Shown here: positions 51,534-59,062 of the stretch, in pieces | Layout of the letters: every line of letters starts with the position of its first letter | Position numbering within the stretch: position 1 is the first letter of the stretch | NCBI RefSeq assembly: GCF_004217145.1 | Contig: NZ_SHKR01000011.1 | Coordinates: forward strand, 62,001 to 126,000 | DNA length: 64,000 nucleotides | Direction of reading: 5' to 3' | DNA from: Kribbella rubisoli | GTDB lineage: Bacteria > Actinomycetota > Actinomycetes > Propionibacteriales > Kribbellaceae | Translations under genes and position numbers: made by a program | Notes under the pieces: generated by a model | Seen by the model: the letters and a program-made list of their open reading frames with translations, nothing else | The model's database searches: none | What the model was told of the DNA's origin: nothing

Positions 51534-52646
51534 CTAGAGGGTGGTGACCAGGTCTCCGCGGCGTTCGACCGGGTTGAACTCCACGTCGAGTCCGAAGCAG
51601 GCCGGTCCGAAGACGGCCAACGCCTCCGGTGTCCGCATGAGGTCAGGCGTCGAGATGCCGACCACGGTGACGCGCTGGCCGTACCGCAGGCCCTCTGTGG
51701 TGATCGGCTCCGCGGTGTCCGCCTCCAGTACGCAGATCAGGTCCGGCACCGTGCACACCACCTCGCCGTCGACCTCCGCGACCAGGTTCTCGTTCTGGAA
51801 CCGCAGCTCGAGCTCCGACGTACCGTCGTACCCGGTGAACCGCGCCCGCCCGCGTGCAAAGCCCTCGAGCGTACGGCGTTCCACGTCGACCACCTTCCCG
51901 CGGAACAGCACCCGCAGGTGGTTGTACAGCGTCGGCGCCAACGCGGCACGCAGAGCCTCGATCGGATCCCGGTGCGCCTCCCGCGCCTCCCGGACCGCAC
52001 GACCGATCGACAACCCGAGCGACAGCGTCCGCGGTACGGCGGTGCGCTTCACGTCGGCGCCCGTCATCGAGTACTCCGCGATGTGCGCGACCCCGCCGAG
52101 CCGGATCGTGATCCCGCGCGCGAGCCACTCCATCTGCTTGTTGTCCGTGCCGGTGTCGATCACGACGGTCTCGTCATGCTCGCCCGCGATCGCCATCGGC
52201 GACCCCGGTACGCCGTACACCGAGAACGTCTCCATCTGTAGTTCGGGAAACGCCCGACCCATGCCGTCGGCATCGACCACCGGCAGACCGGTGCGGGCGG
52301 CAACGAGGAGCGGGATCATCGAGTTGATGCCGCCGCACTCGATCGGCATCGTCGCGTCGGCGGTCCGGCCGAGGTGCTTCTCGAGCGCGCGCAGGGCGCC
52401 GACCGGTTCGCTGCCGCGCGGGATCTTCTCCACGATCACGGTCGGCGCGCCCATCTGCGCGGTCGGGATGACGAACGCGTCGTCGTCCAGCTCGTCCGGG
52501 TCCAGGACCGTCACCGGCCCGTGTTCGCGGATCGCCTGCTCGACCAGGAGCCGCCCGATCAGCGGATCGCCACCACCACCGGTCCCGAGGATCGCCGCCC
52601 CACGGGCGAGATCCCGCAGGTGCTCGATGTCCAGTTGCCAGCTCAT
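51534..52646 (-). CDS. DUF917 family protein, paralogue 2
   Basis: The 370-residue protein has LRDLARGAAILGTGGGGDPLIG, MGAPTVIVEKIPRGSEP, ATMPIECGGINSMIPLL, LPVVDADGMGRAFPELQMETF and VPDLICVLEADTAEPITTEGLRYGQRV. This is the complete DUF917 pattern (N- and C-terminal domains). Its neighbours on both sides are relatives. The ATG overlaps the stop of paralogue 3 (ATGA type), so the two are translated together and may form a hetero-oligomer. The reaction is unknown. Confidence 0.9.
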   Translation of the reverse strand: MSWQLDIEHLRDLARGAAILGTGGGGDPLIGRLLVEQAIREHGPVTVLDPDELDDDAFVIPTAQMGAPTVIVEKIPRGSEPVGALRALEKHLGRTADATMPIECGGINSMIPLLVAARTGLPVVDADGMGRAFPELQMETFSVYGVPGSPMAIAGEHDETVVIDTGTDNKQMEWLARGITIRLGGVAHIAEYSMTGADVKRTAVPRTLSLGLSIGRAVREAREAHRDPIEALRAALAPTLYNHLRVLFRGKVVDVERRTLEGFARGRARFTGYDGTSELELRFQNENLVAEVDGEVVCTVPDLICVLEADTAEPITTEGLRYGQRVTVVGISTPDLMRTPEALAVFGPACFGLDVEFNPVERRGDLVTTL

Positions 52647-53716
52647 ACAGTCTCCAAGGCCCGGATCGGGTCGAGGTCGTAGCCGAAGTACCGCGGGCCG
52701 ACCAGCTCGATGCCGGCCGGCGAGTGCCAGCGCTCGTCGGCCGGCGCGGCGAGCACGCTGACGCGGTGGCCGTAGCGCAGCGCCTCGGTAGTGATCGGCT
52801 CGCCGGTCTCGGTGTCCAGCACGATGATCAGGTCCGGCGTGGTGGCGACCGCCGTACCCTCCAGCTCGGCGACCAGATGCTCGTTCTGGAAGCGCAGCAC
52901 CATCACGTGCCCGTGCGACGCGTCCAGCCCGTCGACGGTCGCATCACCACGGGCGAAGCCGGTCGTCGTACGGCGTTGTACGTCGACGACCTTGCCGACA
53001 TGCAGGAGCCGGCCGCCGAGCTCGTCGACCACGGCCGCGACCGGATCGGCGTGCTCGCGCTGGGCCCGCTCGATCGCCCGGCCGATCGTGACGCACTTGC
53101 TGAGTGTGCCGGCGACGAACGCGCCGCGGATCTCGGCGCCGGTCATCGCGTACAGCGAGACGATCGCCGAGCAGCCCATGTCGATCGTCGCGGAGCGGGC
53201 CAGCCGTTCGGCCCACTCGTTGGTGACCGTGTCGAAGATGCCGCGGTTGCCCTTCTCGTCGACGATCGACATCGGGGTCGCCTCGATCCCGGCGAGCGTC
53301 GGCAGCACCATCTGCAACTCGGGGAACGCGCGGCCCATCCCGTCGCCATCCACCAGCGGCAGCCCGAGCTGCGCGGCGGCGATCACCGGAACGGTCGAGT
53401 TGACCCCGCCGGCCTCGATACAGGCGAGATGGGTCGGCGTCTTCCCGACGTACTTCGCCAGGGTCTGGACCGCGACCGAGATCTGGTCCGCCGACGGCAG
53501 CTTCTCCACCATCACCGTCGGCGCGCCCATCATTGCCACCGGCAACACACAGGCATCGTCCGGAAGATCGCCGACGGCAACGATCTCCACCGGACCGTGT
53601 TCGCGGACGGCCTGCTGCGCGAGCAGCTTCCCGATGTGCGGATCCCCTCCGCCCCCGGTGCCCAGCACGGCGGCACCGCGAGCGAGGGACCCCAGGTCTT
53701 CAGCGCGCAACTTCAT
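52643..53716 (-). CDS. DUF917 family protein, paralogue 3
   Basis: The 357-residue protein has LGSLARGAAVLGTGGGGDPHIG, MGAPTVMVEKLPSADQ, LACIEAGGVNSTVPVI, LPLVDGDGMGRAFPELQMVLP and TPDLIIVLDTETGEPITTEALRYGHRV. It is close to paralogue 2. The ATG at 53714-53716 has GGTGGAG upstream; the longer frame beyond it covers the tandem palindromes and the hydantoinase gene. It is the first of the three DUF917 genes after the palindromes. Confidence 0.9.
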   Translation of the reverse strand: MKLRAEDLGSLARGAAVLGTGGGGDPHIGKLLAQQAVREHGPVEIVAVGDLPDDACVLPVAMMGAPTVMVEKLPSADQISVAVQTLAKYVGKTPTHLACIEAGGVNSTVPVIAAAQLGLPLVDGDGMGRAFPELQMVLPTLAGIEATPMSIVDEKGNRGIFDTVTNEWAERLARSATIDMGCSAIVSLYAMTGAEIRGAFVAGTLSKCVTIGRAIERAQREHADPVAAVVDELGGRLLHVGKVVDVQRRTTTGFARGDATVDGLDASHGHVMVLRFQNEHLVAELEGTAVATTPDLIIVLDTETGEPITTEALRYGHRVSVLAAPADERWHSPAGIELVGPRYFGYDLDPIRALETV

Positions 53717-53750
53717 CGCCACCACTCCACCCCAGCTCGGAGGCCACCGG

Positions 53751-53814
53751 CTCCATACCAAACCGTTTGGTATGGAGCTCCACCGGCGCCATACCAAACC
53801 GTTTGGTATGGCGC
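53751..53814. repeat. Two tandem perfect palindromes inside the DUF917 operon
   Basis: Two palindromes stand 36 bp apart: 53751-53777 (27 nt) and 53786-53814 (29 nt). Each has arms CCATACCAAAC and GTTTGGTATGG around one central C, plus outer pairs that differ (CT/AG in one, GCG/CGC in the other). The outer bases changing in pairs shows the dyad is kept on purpose. They occupy the 109-bp gap between hyuA and DUF917-3. A regulatory site, RNA hairpins or mRNA-processing signals are all possible. Confidence 0.8.
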
Positions 53815-53825
53815 GATGGCGGCGC

Positions 53826-55397
53826 TCATGATGCCTCCCCGAGGCGCAGGTCGCCGACGGCCTTGCAGCGGATGCGGGTCGCGTTGCCCGGCAGGTACGG
53901 GATCGGCACCTCGTCGAAGTCCACGATCCGCACGGCGGCCGGATCGGCGCCGGCCGCGATCGCACGGTCGACTGCTTCCTGGCGCGCCTCGTCCACCACC
54001 GCGTCACGGCGGCCCGGGTCGATCGCGTACACCCGGTCGACCTCGCCGCCGACCTGCGCGATCGCCGCCCCGATCGCGTTCGCGACCGCGAAGTGATCCG
54101 GCCGGTGTACTGCGAGACTGCCGGGCAGATCGTCCGGCAGCAGGATCGATCCACCGCCGACCGCCACCACCGGCAGCGGGTCAGGCGACGTACGCATCCG
54201 CTCCACCGCGTCCGCGATATCCGCCGCGACCCGCGCCAGAGCCGCCTTCACCAGCGTCGGATCCAGCTCGGAGACCGCCGAAGCGTCACCGACCTCGGCC
54301 CGGCCGGCGGCGACCGCAATGTCCGTTGCCGTGAGCGTCCTGCCCCCGAAGACCAGGGCCTCCTCGGTCAGGCGGTATCCCACCGACCGCGGGCCGACCG
54401 TCACCACATCGTTGCCCGAGGCCACCAAGCTGCCGCCGCCGATCCCGATGCTGAGCACATCGGGCATCCGGAAGTTCGTCCGCACCCCGGCCACGTCGAC
54501 CTCGGTGGTCGCTTCGCGCGGGAAGCCGTGCGTAAGTACGCCGACATCGCTCGTCGTACCGCCGACGTCGACCACCGCGCAGGTGTCGAGACCGGACAGC
54601 AGCGCCGCACCGCGCATCGAGTTCGTCGGACCGGACGCGAACGTCGCGACCGGGTACCGGCGGGCGAAGTCGACGTCCATCAAGGTGCCGTCGTTCTGGC
54701 TCAGGTACAGCGGCGCGGAGATCCCGTGGCCGGCGACGGCACCGGACAGTCCGTCGACGATGCTCGCGGCCAGCTCGCGCAGCGCCGCGTTGATGATCGT
54801 CGCGTTCTCCCGCTCCAGCAGGCCGATCCGGCCGATCTCGTGCGACAGCGAGATCGCCACGTCGTCGCCGAGCTCGGAACGCAGGATCTCGGCCGCGCGC
54901 AGTTCGAACTCGTTGCTCACCGGCGAGAACACCGACGAGATCGCCACCGACCGTACACCGTGCTTCACCATGTCGCCCGCGTGCCGGCGCAACTCGTCCT
55001 CGTCCAGCTCAGCGATATGCCGGCCGTCGAACTCGTGCCCGCCGTGCGCCAGATAGCTCCGCCCGCTGATCGCCTCGACCAGCCGCTCGGGCCAGTCGAC
55101 CAGCGGCGGCAGCGACGCGGTAGCGGGCAGTCCGAGGCGCAGCGCGGCGGTCGGGGCCAGCCGCCTCGCCTCGACGAGTGCGTTGATGAAGTGCGTGGTG
55201 CCGATCATCACGGCCTGGACCTGCGCGGGGTCGAAGGATCGCTCCGCCTGCAGCCGGTCCAGTGTGTCGATGATGCCCGCGGTCACGTCCGCGCTGGTCG
55301 CCGACTTGTTGGCGGCCAGCACACTGACATCGCCACCGGTTCCGTCGAGCAGCACGGCGTCGGTGTTGGTCCCACCGACATCGATGCCGATACGCAT
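53826..55397 (-). CDS. Hydantoinase/oxoprolinase (HyuA-like) subunit
   Basis: The 523-residue protein belongs to the HyuA/oxoprolinase A family: RIGIDVGGTNTDAVLLDG (phosphate-binding strand), TTHFINALVEARRLA, VAISLSHEIGRIGLLERENATIINA (quoted in part: SHEIGRIGLLEREN), DVGGTTSDVGVLTHG and SIGIGGGSLV. The domain is ASKHA-like and binds ATP, used to open lactam or hydantoin rings. No HyuB partner is present. The ATG at 55395-55397 has GGGAGGAA upstream. It lies between an NCS1 permease and three DUF917 genes. Confidence 0.92.
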   Translation of the reverse strand: MRIGIDVGGTNTDAVLLDGTGGDVSVLAANKSATSADVTAGIIDTLDRLQAERSFDPAQVQAVMIGTTHFINALVEARRLAPTAALRLGLPATASLPPLVDWPERLVEAISGRSYLAHGGHEFDGRHIAELDEDELRRHAGDMVKHGVRSVAISSVFSPVSNEFELRAAEILRSELGDDVAISLSHEIGRIGLLERENATIINAALRELAASIVDGLSGAVAGHGISAPLYLSQNDGTLMDVDFARRYPVATFASGPTNSMRGAALLSGLDTCAVVDVGGTTSDVGVLTHGFPREATTEVDVAGVRTNFRMPDVLSIGIGGGSLVASGNDVVTVGPRSVGYRLTEEALVFGGRTLTATDIAVAAGRAEVGDASAVSELDPTLVKAALARVAADIADAVERMRTSPDPLPVVAVGGGSILLPDDLPGSLAVHRPDHFAVANAIGAAIAQVGGEVDRVYAIDPGRRDAVVDEARQEAVDRAIAAGADPAAVRIVDFDEVPIPYLPGNATRIRCKAVGDLRLGEAS

Positions 55398-55455
55398 TCG
55401 TATTCCTCCCGTTAGTTCATTTCCAGCCAAACACGGCGCCGGCCGTCTGTAGCCG

Positions 55456-55514
55456 ACTTTGTGCACCAAATCCGCGTCACGTCATCGATTCGGCACGGAT
55501 CCGGTGCACAAAGT
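55456..55514. promoter_or_regulatory. Inverted GTGCAC sites upstream of the HyuA gene
   Basis: ACTTTGTGCACC (55456-55467) and GGTGCACAAAGT (55503-55514) are exact reverse complements, 35 bp apart. Each contains the palindrome GTGCAC. They sit in the 149-bp gap between the NCS1 permease and hyuA. A third GTGCAC palindrome lies upstream of the permease (56956-56967). They may bind one regulator, for example the PucR protein. Confidence 0.5.
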
Positions 55515-55546
55515 GGAGACCGGGGTGGAGCGTGCCGCGCGAGCGA

Positions 55547-56893
55547 TCAGCTTGTGGCGGGTACGGCGGCGGCAGCGGTCGGCGCACTGTCCATGGTGCG
55601 GCTTGTACCGACGCCGCGGATCAGGCCGAGCTTGCCGGCCACGACGTACGCCGCGAAGCCGACGACGAGCGAGTTGATGCTGGGCAGACCCCAGGCGACG
55701 TACTTGCCGATCAGCGCGGCGCCGATCCAGATCACGATCGTCGCCGGCACCCAGGTCGGCGCCGTCGCGGGCAGTGTGCCGGCAGCTCTGGTCGCGTCCA
55801 GGTCGGGGCGCCAGCGCTTGACGACGAAGTACTCCGCGACCATGATCCCGGCGATCGGCGGGAACGCGACGCCGAGGAAGATCAGGAAGTCGGTGAACTT
55901 GTCCAGGATCCCGCCGGCCGCGAGCACGCTGCCGAGGACGCCGACCACGAGCGTGACGACGGCCCGGTTGACGTGCCGGCCGAAGACGGTGCCGATGAAG
56001 TTCACGACGCCGAGGCCCGAGCTGTAGAGGTTCCAGTCGTTGATCTTGATCGTGCCGAGGATGATCACCAGCGTGCCGACCCAGCCGACCGACGAGGTGA
56101 CGATCGTGATCACGTTCGCCGATCCGACCGCGTGAGCGAGCAGTACGCCGACCAGACCGATCACGTACTCGCCGAGCGTGATGCCGAGGACGGTCTGCTT
56201 GACGACGTCGCCGACGCTGCGGTTGAAGCGGGTCATGTCCGGCGTGATCACCGCGCCGACGATGAATCCGCCGGCCACCAGCGTCGTACCCTCGAGCAGG
56301 CTCAGCTGCGGACCGGGCGGCGCGGCGTTCACCAGTGAGCTGAAGCTGTGGTCGGACAGCTCGCTGATGATCGACCAACCGACCAGGACCAGGAAGGCCG
56401 GCACGGTCACGTACGCAACCCAGGCCATCGAGTGGAAGCCGCGCAGTACGACGAGCGTCACCGCGAGACCGAAGACGAGCGACCAGCCCCAGGTCGGGAG
56501 TACGCCGATCAGCTGGCTGAGCCCGGCCGCGGAGACCGCGGACTGGATCCCGAACCACCCGATCAGGCTGATCCCGATCGCGAGCCCGATCAGCGACGAG
56601 CCGGCCTGGCCGAACCCGGTCCAGCGCGCGATCACCGACGTCTGCAGTCCCTCGCGGGCGCCGATGACGCCGATCAGGATCGCGACGAGTTCGAGGATCA
56701 CCGCGCCGAGCGTGAGCGCCCAGAACGCGGTCCAGAAGCTCATCCCGAACCCGAGCGTCGCGCCGAGCAGGAACTGACTCAGCGCCGAGATCTGCCCGAA
56801 CCGCTGGGTCGCGACAGACCACCAGGAGTACCGCGCGTGCTCCGGGACGCGGGCGAGCGCATAGTCGTCCGCACCAACAGATGTACCGGCCAT
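55547..56893 (-). CDS. NCS1-family (cytosine/purine/hydantoin) permease
   Basis: The 448-residue membrane protein has about 12 helices and NCS1 features: ARYSWWSVATQRFGQISALSQFL (quoted in part: WWSVATQRFGQIS), TVSVIARWTGFGQAG-like TSVIARWTGFGQ, GFHSMAWVAYVTVPA and IVGAVITPDMTRF. Members import cytosine, purines, allantoin or hydantoins. The ATG at 56891-56893 has GGAGG upstream. As first gene of the DUF917/HyuA unit it probably supplies the substrate. The substrate itself is not known. Confidence 0.92.
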   Translation of the reverse strand: MAGTSVGADDYALARVPEHARYSWWSVATQRFGQISALSQFLLGATLGFGMSFWTAFWALTLGAVILELVAILIGVIGAREGLQTSVIARWTGFGQAGSSLIGLAIGISLIGWFGIQSAVSAAGLSQLIGVLPTWGWSLVFGLAVTLVVLRGFHSMAWVAYVTVPAFLVLVGWSIISELSDHSFSSLVNAAPPGPQLSLLEGTTLVAGGFIVGAVITPDMTRFNRSVGDVVKQTVLGITLGEYVIGLVGVLLAHAVGSANVITIVTSSVGWVGTLVIILGTIKINDWNLYSSGLGVVNFIGTVFGRHVNRAVVTLVVGVLGSVLAAGGILDKFTDFLIFLGVAFPPIAGIMVAEYFVVKRWRPDLDATRAAGTLPATAPTWVPATIVIWIGAALIGKYVAWGLPSINSLVVGFAAYVVAGKLGLIRGVGTSRTMDSAPTAAAAVPATS

Positions 56894-56955
56894 CGAAACC
56901 TCCAGCCCTGGGATTTCATCGAACGTACGACTCCAGGCGGGCGGTCTCACCGTCC

Positions 56956-56967
56956 AGTGTGCACACT
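56956..56967. promoter_or_regulatory. GTGCAC palindrome upstream of the NCS1 permease
   Basis: AGTGTGCACACT is a perfect 12-bp palindrome 62 bp upstream of the permease start and 48 bp before the divergent DUF6153 gene. It shares GTGCAC with the two inverted sites upstream of hyuA. Candidate operator. Confidence 0.5.
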
Positions 56968-57015
56968 CAGCAGGCGCTGACTGTGCAAGCGGCCCAGCTC
57001 GCTACTCTTGTCGCG

Positions 57016-57408
57016 ATGCCCGGTCGCACACACGAACGCGGAGCGCGACTGCTCCGTCTACTCGGCGTACTCACGGTAGTCGCCGGGGTCTTCGCGATGC
57101 ATGGCCTCACGTCCGACCACGATGCGGCCATGGCGGCTCCTCAGCCGGCGATGGTCGCAGGGATGGTTATGGACCACGCCCAGCCCGGCCCGCCGCACGT
57201 TGCGCCGGCCGATGAGCTGCACGAGATGGGCGGTGCGTGTGTCGCAGTACTGACTGGGCTGGTGCTGCTGCTCGCGTTGTTGCTGGGGTTGCGGAGCCTG
57301 CTCGTGTGGCGGGCCGTGTCTGTGCCGTCCGCGGCTGGGCGCCTGGTGCTGAGCGAACGGTCTCCTCCGCCGGTGAGCGCGTCGATGTTGGGTGTACTGC
57401 GGATATAG
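57016..57408 (+). CDS. DUF6153-like small membrane protein
   Basis: The 130-residue protein has two membrane helices (about 18-35 and 78-98) and a Met/His-rich segment between them: HGLTSDHDAAMAA and MDHAQPGPPHVAPADELHEMGGAC. That suits a copper- or metal-handling role outside the membrane and fits the DUF6153 family often found beside DUF305 lipoproteins. The start is ATG 57016; the longer frame overlaps the permease promoter. It is followed by the DUF305 gene after 57 bp on the same strand. Confidence 0.68.
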   Translation: MPGRTHERGARLLRLLGVLTVVAGVFAMHGLTSDHDAAMAAPQPAMVAGMVMDHAQPGPPHVAPADELHEMGGACVAVLTGLVLLLALLLGLRSLLVWRAVSVPSAAGRLVLSERSPPPVSASMLGVLRI

Positions 57409-57465
57409 GCCGACGTGCGCCTGTTTCGCCGTACCCGTTTTCGACACACACACCCAAGGATTGTG

Positions 57466-58053
57466 ATGACGCACGTCTACCGTACGACCGCGGCCTCGGC
57501 CGCGCTTCTCGCCGCTGTGTTCGGCGTGACCGGCTGCGGCTCGGACAGCAGCCCGAGTACGCCGCCCGCCACCTCGGCAGCCGCCTCGTTCAACGACGCG
57601 GACGCCACCTTCGCGATGCAGATGATCCCGCATCACCAGCAGGCCGTGGAGATGTCCGACCTCGCGTTGCGCAAGGCAACGACCGCGGCGGTGAAGAACC
57701 TCGCGACCGCGATCAAGGCTGCACAGGACCCGGAGATCAAGCAGTTGTCCGGGTGGCTGACCGCCTGGGGCAAGCCGGTCCCGACGCCCGGTGAACACAG
57801 TGGTCATGCCATGGCAGGCATGATGAGCACCGAGGACATGAGCGATCTGTCCGAAGCGTCCGGCGCGATGTTCGACCGGATGTGGACGCGGATGATGATC
57901 GAGCATCACCAGGGCGCGGTCGCTATGGCCACGACCGAGCAGACGGCCGGAAAGGATCCCGCCGCCATCGCCCTCGCCAAGAAGATCCAAACCACCCAAA
58001 CAACCGAGATCGCCACCATGAAGCGGCTCCTCGGACAGCTGACGGCGAGCTGA
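57466..58053 (+). CDS. DUF305 lipoprotein
   Basis: The 195-residue protein has a lipoprotein signal (GVTGCGS, Cys at about 26), then two ferritin-like helix pairs with the family marks: MQMIPHHQQAVEMSDLA, and MWTRMMIEHHQGAVAMATTE. The paired HH motifs and a middle segment EHSGHAMAGMMSTEDM suggest metal binding. DUF305 proteins occur in copper and silver resistance loci. The ATG at 57466 has AAGGA upstream. It follows the DUF6153 gene in one unit. Confidence 0.9.
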   Translation: MTHVYRTTAASAALLAAVFGVTGCGSDSSPSTPPATSAAASFNDADATFAMQMIPHHQQAVEMSDLALRKATTAAVKNLATAIKAAQDPEIKQLSGWLTAWGKPVPTPGEHSGHAMAGMMSTEDMSDLSEASGAMFDRMWTRMMIEHHQGAVAMATTEQTAGKDPAAIALAKKIQTTQTTEIATMKRLLGQLTAS

Positions 58054-58061
58054 TCGGTCAC

Positions 58062-58151
58062 TAAGGACAGGAGGTAGTGGGTCTCGGCGTCGCCGCGCAC
58101 GCTCAAGACGAGCGGCCGGACCCGCCTTTGGCCGACTACCTCCTGTCCTTA
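58062..58151. repeat. 17-bp inverted repeat with long loop, between convergent genes
   Basis: TAAGGACAGGAGGTAGT (58062-58078) and its exact reverse complement (58135-58151) enclose 56 nt. It runs from just after the DUF305 stop to the stop codon of the convergent DUF2218 gene, and outer bases continue to pair in part. It could be a shared terminator, but the long loop is unusual. No second copy was seen here. Confidence 0.65.
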
Positions 58152-58448
58152 TTGTTCCTGCTGCCAGTGGACCGTCAGGTTGTCCCGGCGGCCGAGCTTC
58201 TCGATGCGTTCGGTGACCCGGGCGCTGAACCGGCGCAGCACGCCGGGGTCGTCGGCCTCGACCCGCAACTCCAGACGGGTCTGCTCGGCGCGCAGCGTCC
58301 ACGTCGCGCCGCCGAGGTCGACCACGAGCTCGCCCGGCGCTTTCGACAACACCTTCATGCCACCCGGCTGGTGCCCGAAGTGACCGCCCAGCCGCTCGAC
58401 GTACCGCGCTGCCCGCACGGTGTCGGCGTACCCCTCGATGGCCGGCAT
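58149..58448 (-). CDS. DUF2218 domain protein
   Basis: The 99-residue protein has AARYVERLGGHFGHQPGGMKV, DLGGATWTLRAEQTRLELRVEADDP (quoted in part) and a C-terminal FSARVTERIEKLG helix, as in DUF2218 proteins, which are often near metal or siderophore genes and of unknown function. The ATG at 58446-58448 is the start; a longer frame overlaps the TetR promoter. It is divergent from the TetR gene 68 bp away, the likely regulator. Confidence 0.82.
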   Translation of the reverse strand: MPAIEGYADTVRAARYVERLGGHFGHQPGGMKVLSKAPGELVVDLGGATWTLRAEQTRLELRVEADDPGVLRRFSARVTERIEKLGRRDNLTVHWQQEQ

Positions 58449-58516
58449 ACCCACGCCTCCTTTTTCAATACACTTTGTCTCGAATACTAACAGCATGTCC
58501 AGGTAGGATGGGGGCC

Positions 58517-59062
58517 GTGCCGAAGTTGTGGGACGACAGCATCGCGACGCATCGCCACGCCGTGCGGACGGCGACGCTCGATGCGACCGCCGCGCTGGTG
58601 GCCGAGCGCGGGTTGACCGGCGTCACGATGTCCGAGGTCGCGAAGCGGGCCGGGGTGGGCCGGGCGACGCTCTACAAGTACTTCCCTGACGTCGAGTCGA
58701 TCCTGACCGCCTGGCATGAGCGGCAGGTCGGCGATCATCTGCGGCAGCTCACCGGCATCTGGACCGACACCGGGCGACTCGAGGCAGTGCTGGAGGCTTA
58801 TGCGTTCATCTGCCACGAGCATCCGTCGTCGGAGCCGGCCGCATCACTGCATCGGTCGGAGCACGTCGCGCGAGCGCAGGAGCACCTCGTCGACTTCCTT
58901 GCCGGCTTGATGCTCGACGTACGCGATGATGTTCCACCGAAGGAGCTGGCGGCGTACTGCGTGTATGCGCTGGGTGCGGCAGGCGCCGTACCGTCGAAGG
59001 CTGCGGTACGACGCCTGGTGGCAGTCGTTCTCAGCGGGCTACGCGGGGAGGCGGGCCGGTGA
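58517..59062 (+). CDS. TetR family transcriptional regulator
   Basis: The 181-residue protein has a TetR_N HTH at about 12-60: ATLDATAALVAERGLTGVTMSEVAKRAGVGRATLYKYFPDVESIL (quoted in part: AKRAGVGRATLYKYFPD). The start is chosen at GTG 58517, preceded by GGATGGGG; ATG 58508 is an alternative. It is divergent from the DUF2218 gene and its last 24 nt overlap the convergent copper ATPase gene. Effector unknown. Confidence 0.88.
   Translation: MPKLWDDSIATHRHAVRTATLDATAALVAERGLTGVTMSEVAKRAGVGRATLYKYFPDVESILTAWHERQVGDHLRQLTGIWTDTGRLEAVLEAYAFICHEHPSSEPAASLHRSEHVARAQEHLVDFLAGLMLDVRDDVPPKELAAYCVYALGAAGAVPSKAAVRRLVAVVLSGLRGEAGR

Noticed and set aside
57459..57470. Partial match GATTGTGATG to the dispersed palindromic element
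   Set aside because: It is the junction of the DUF305 ribosome-binding site and start codon, without the second arm or GGATCC.
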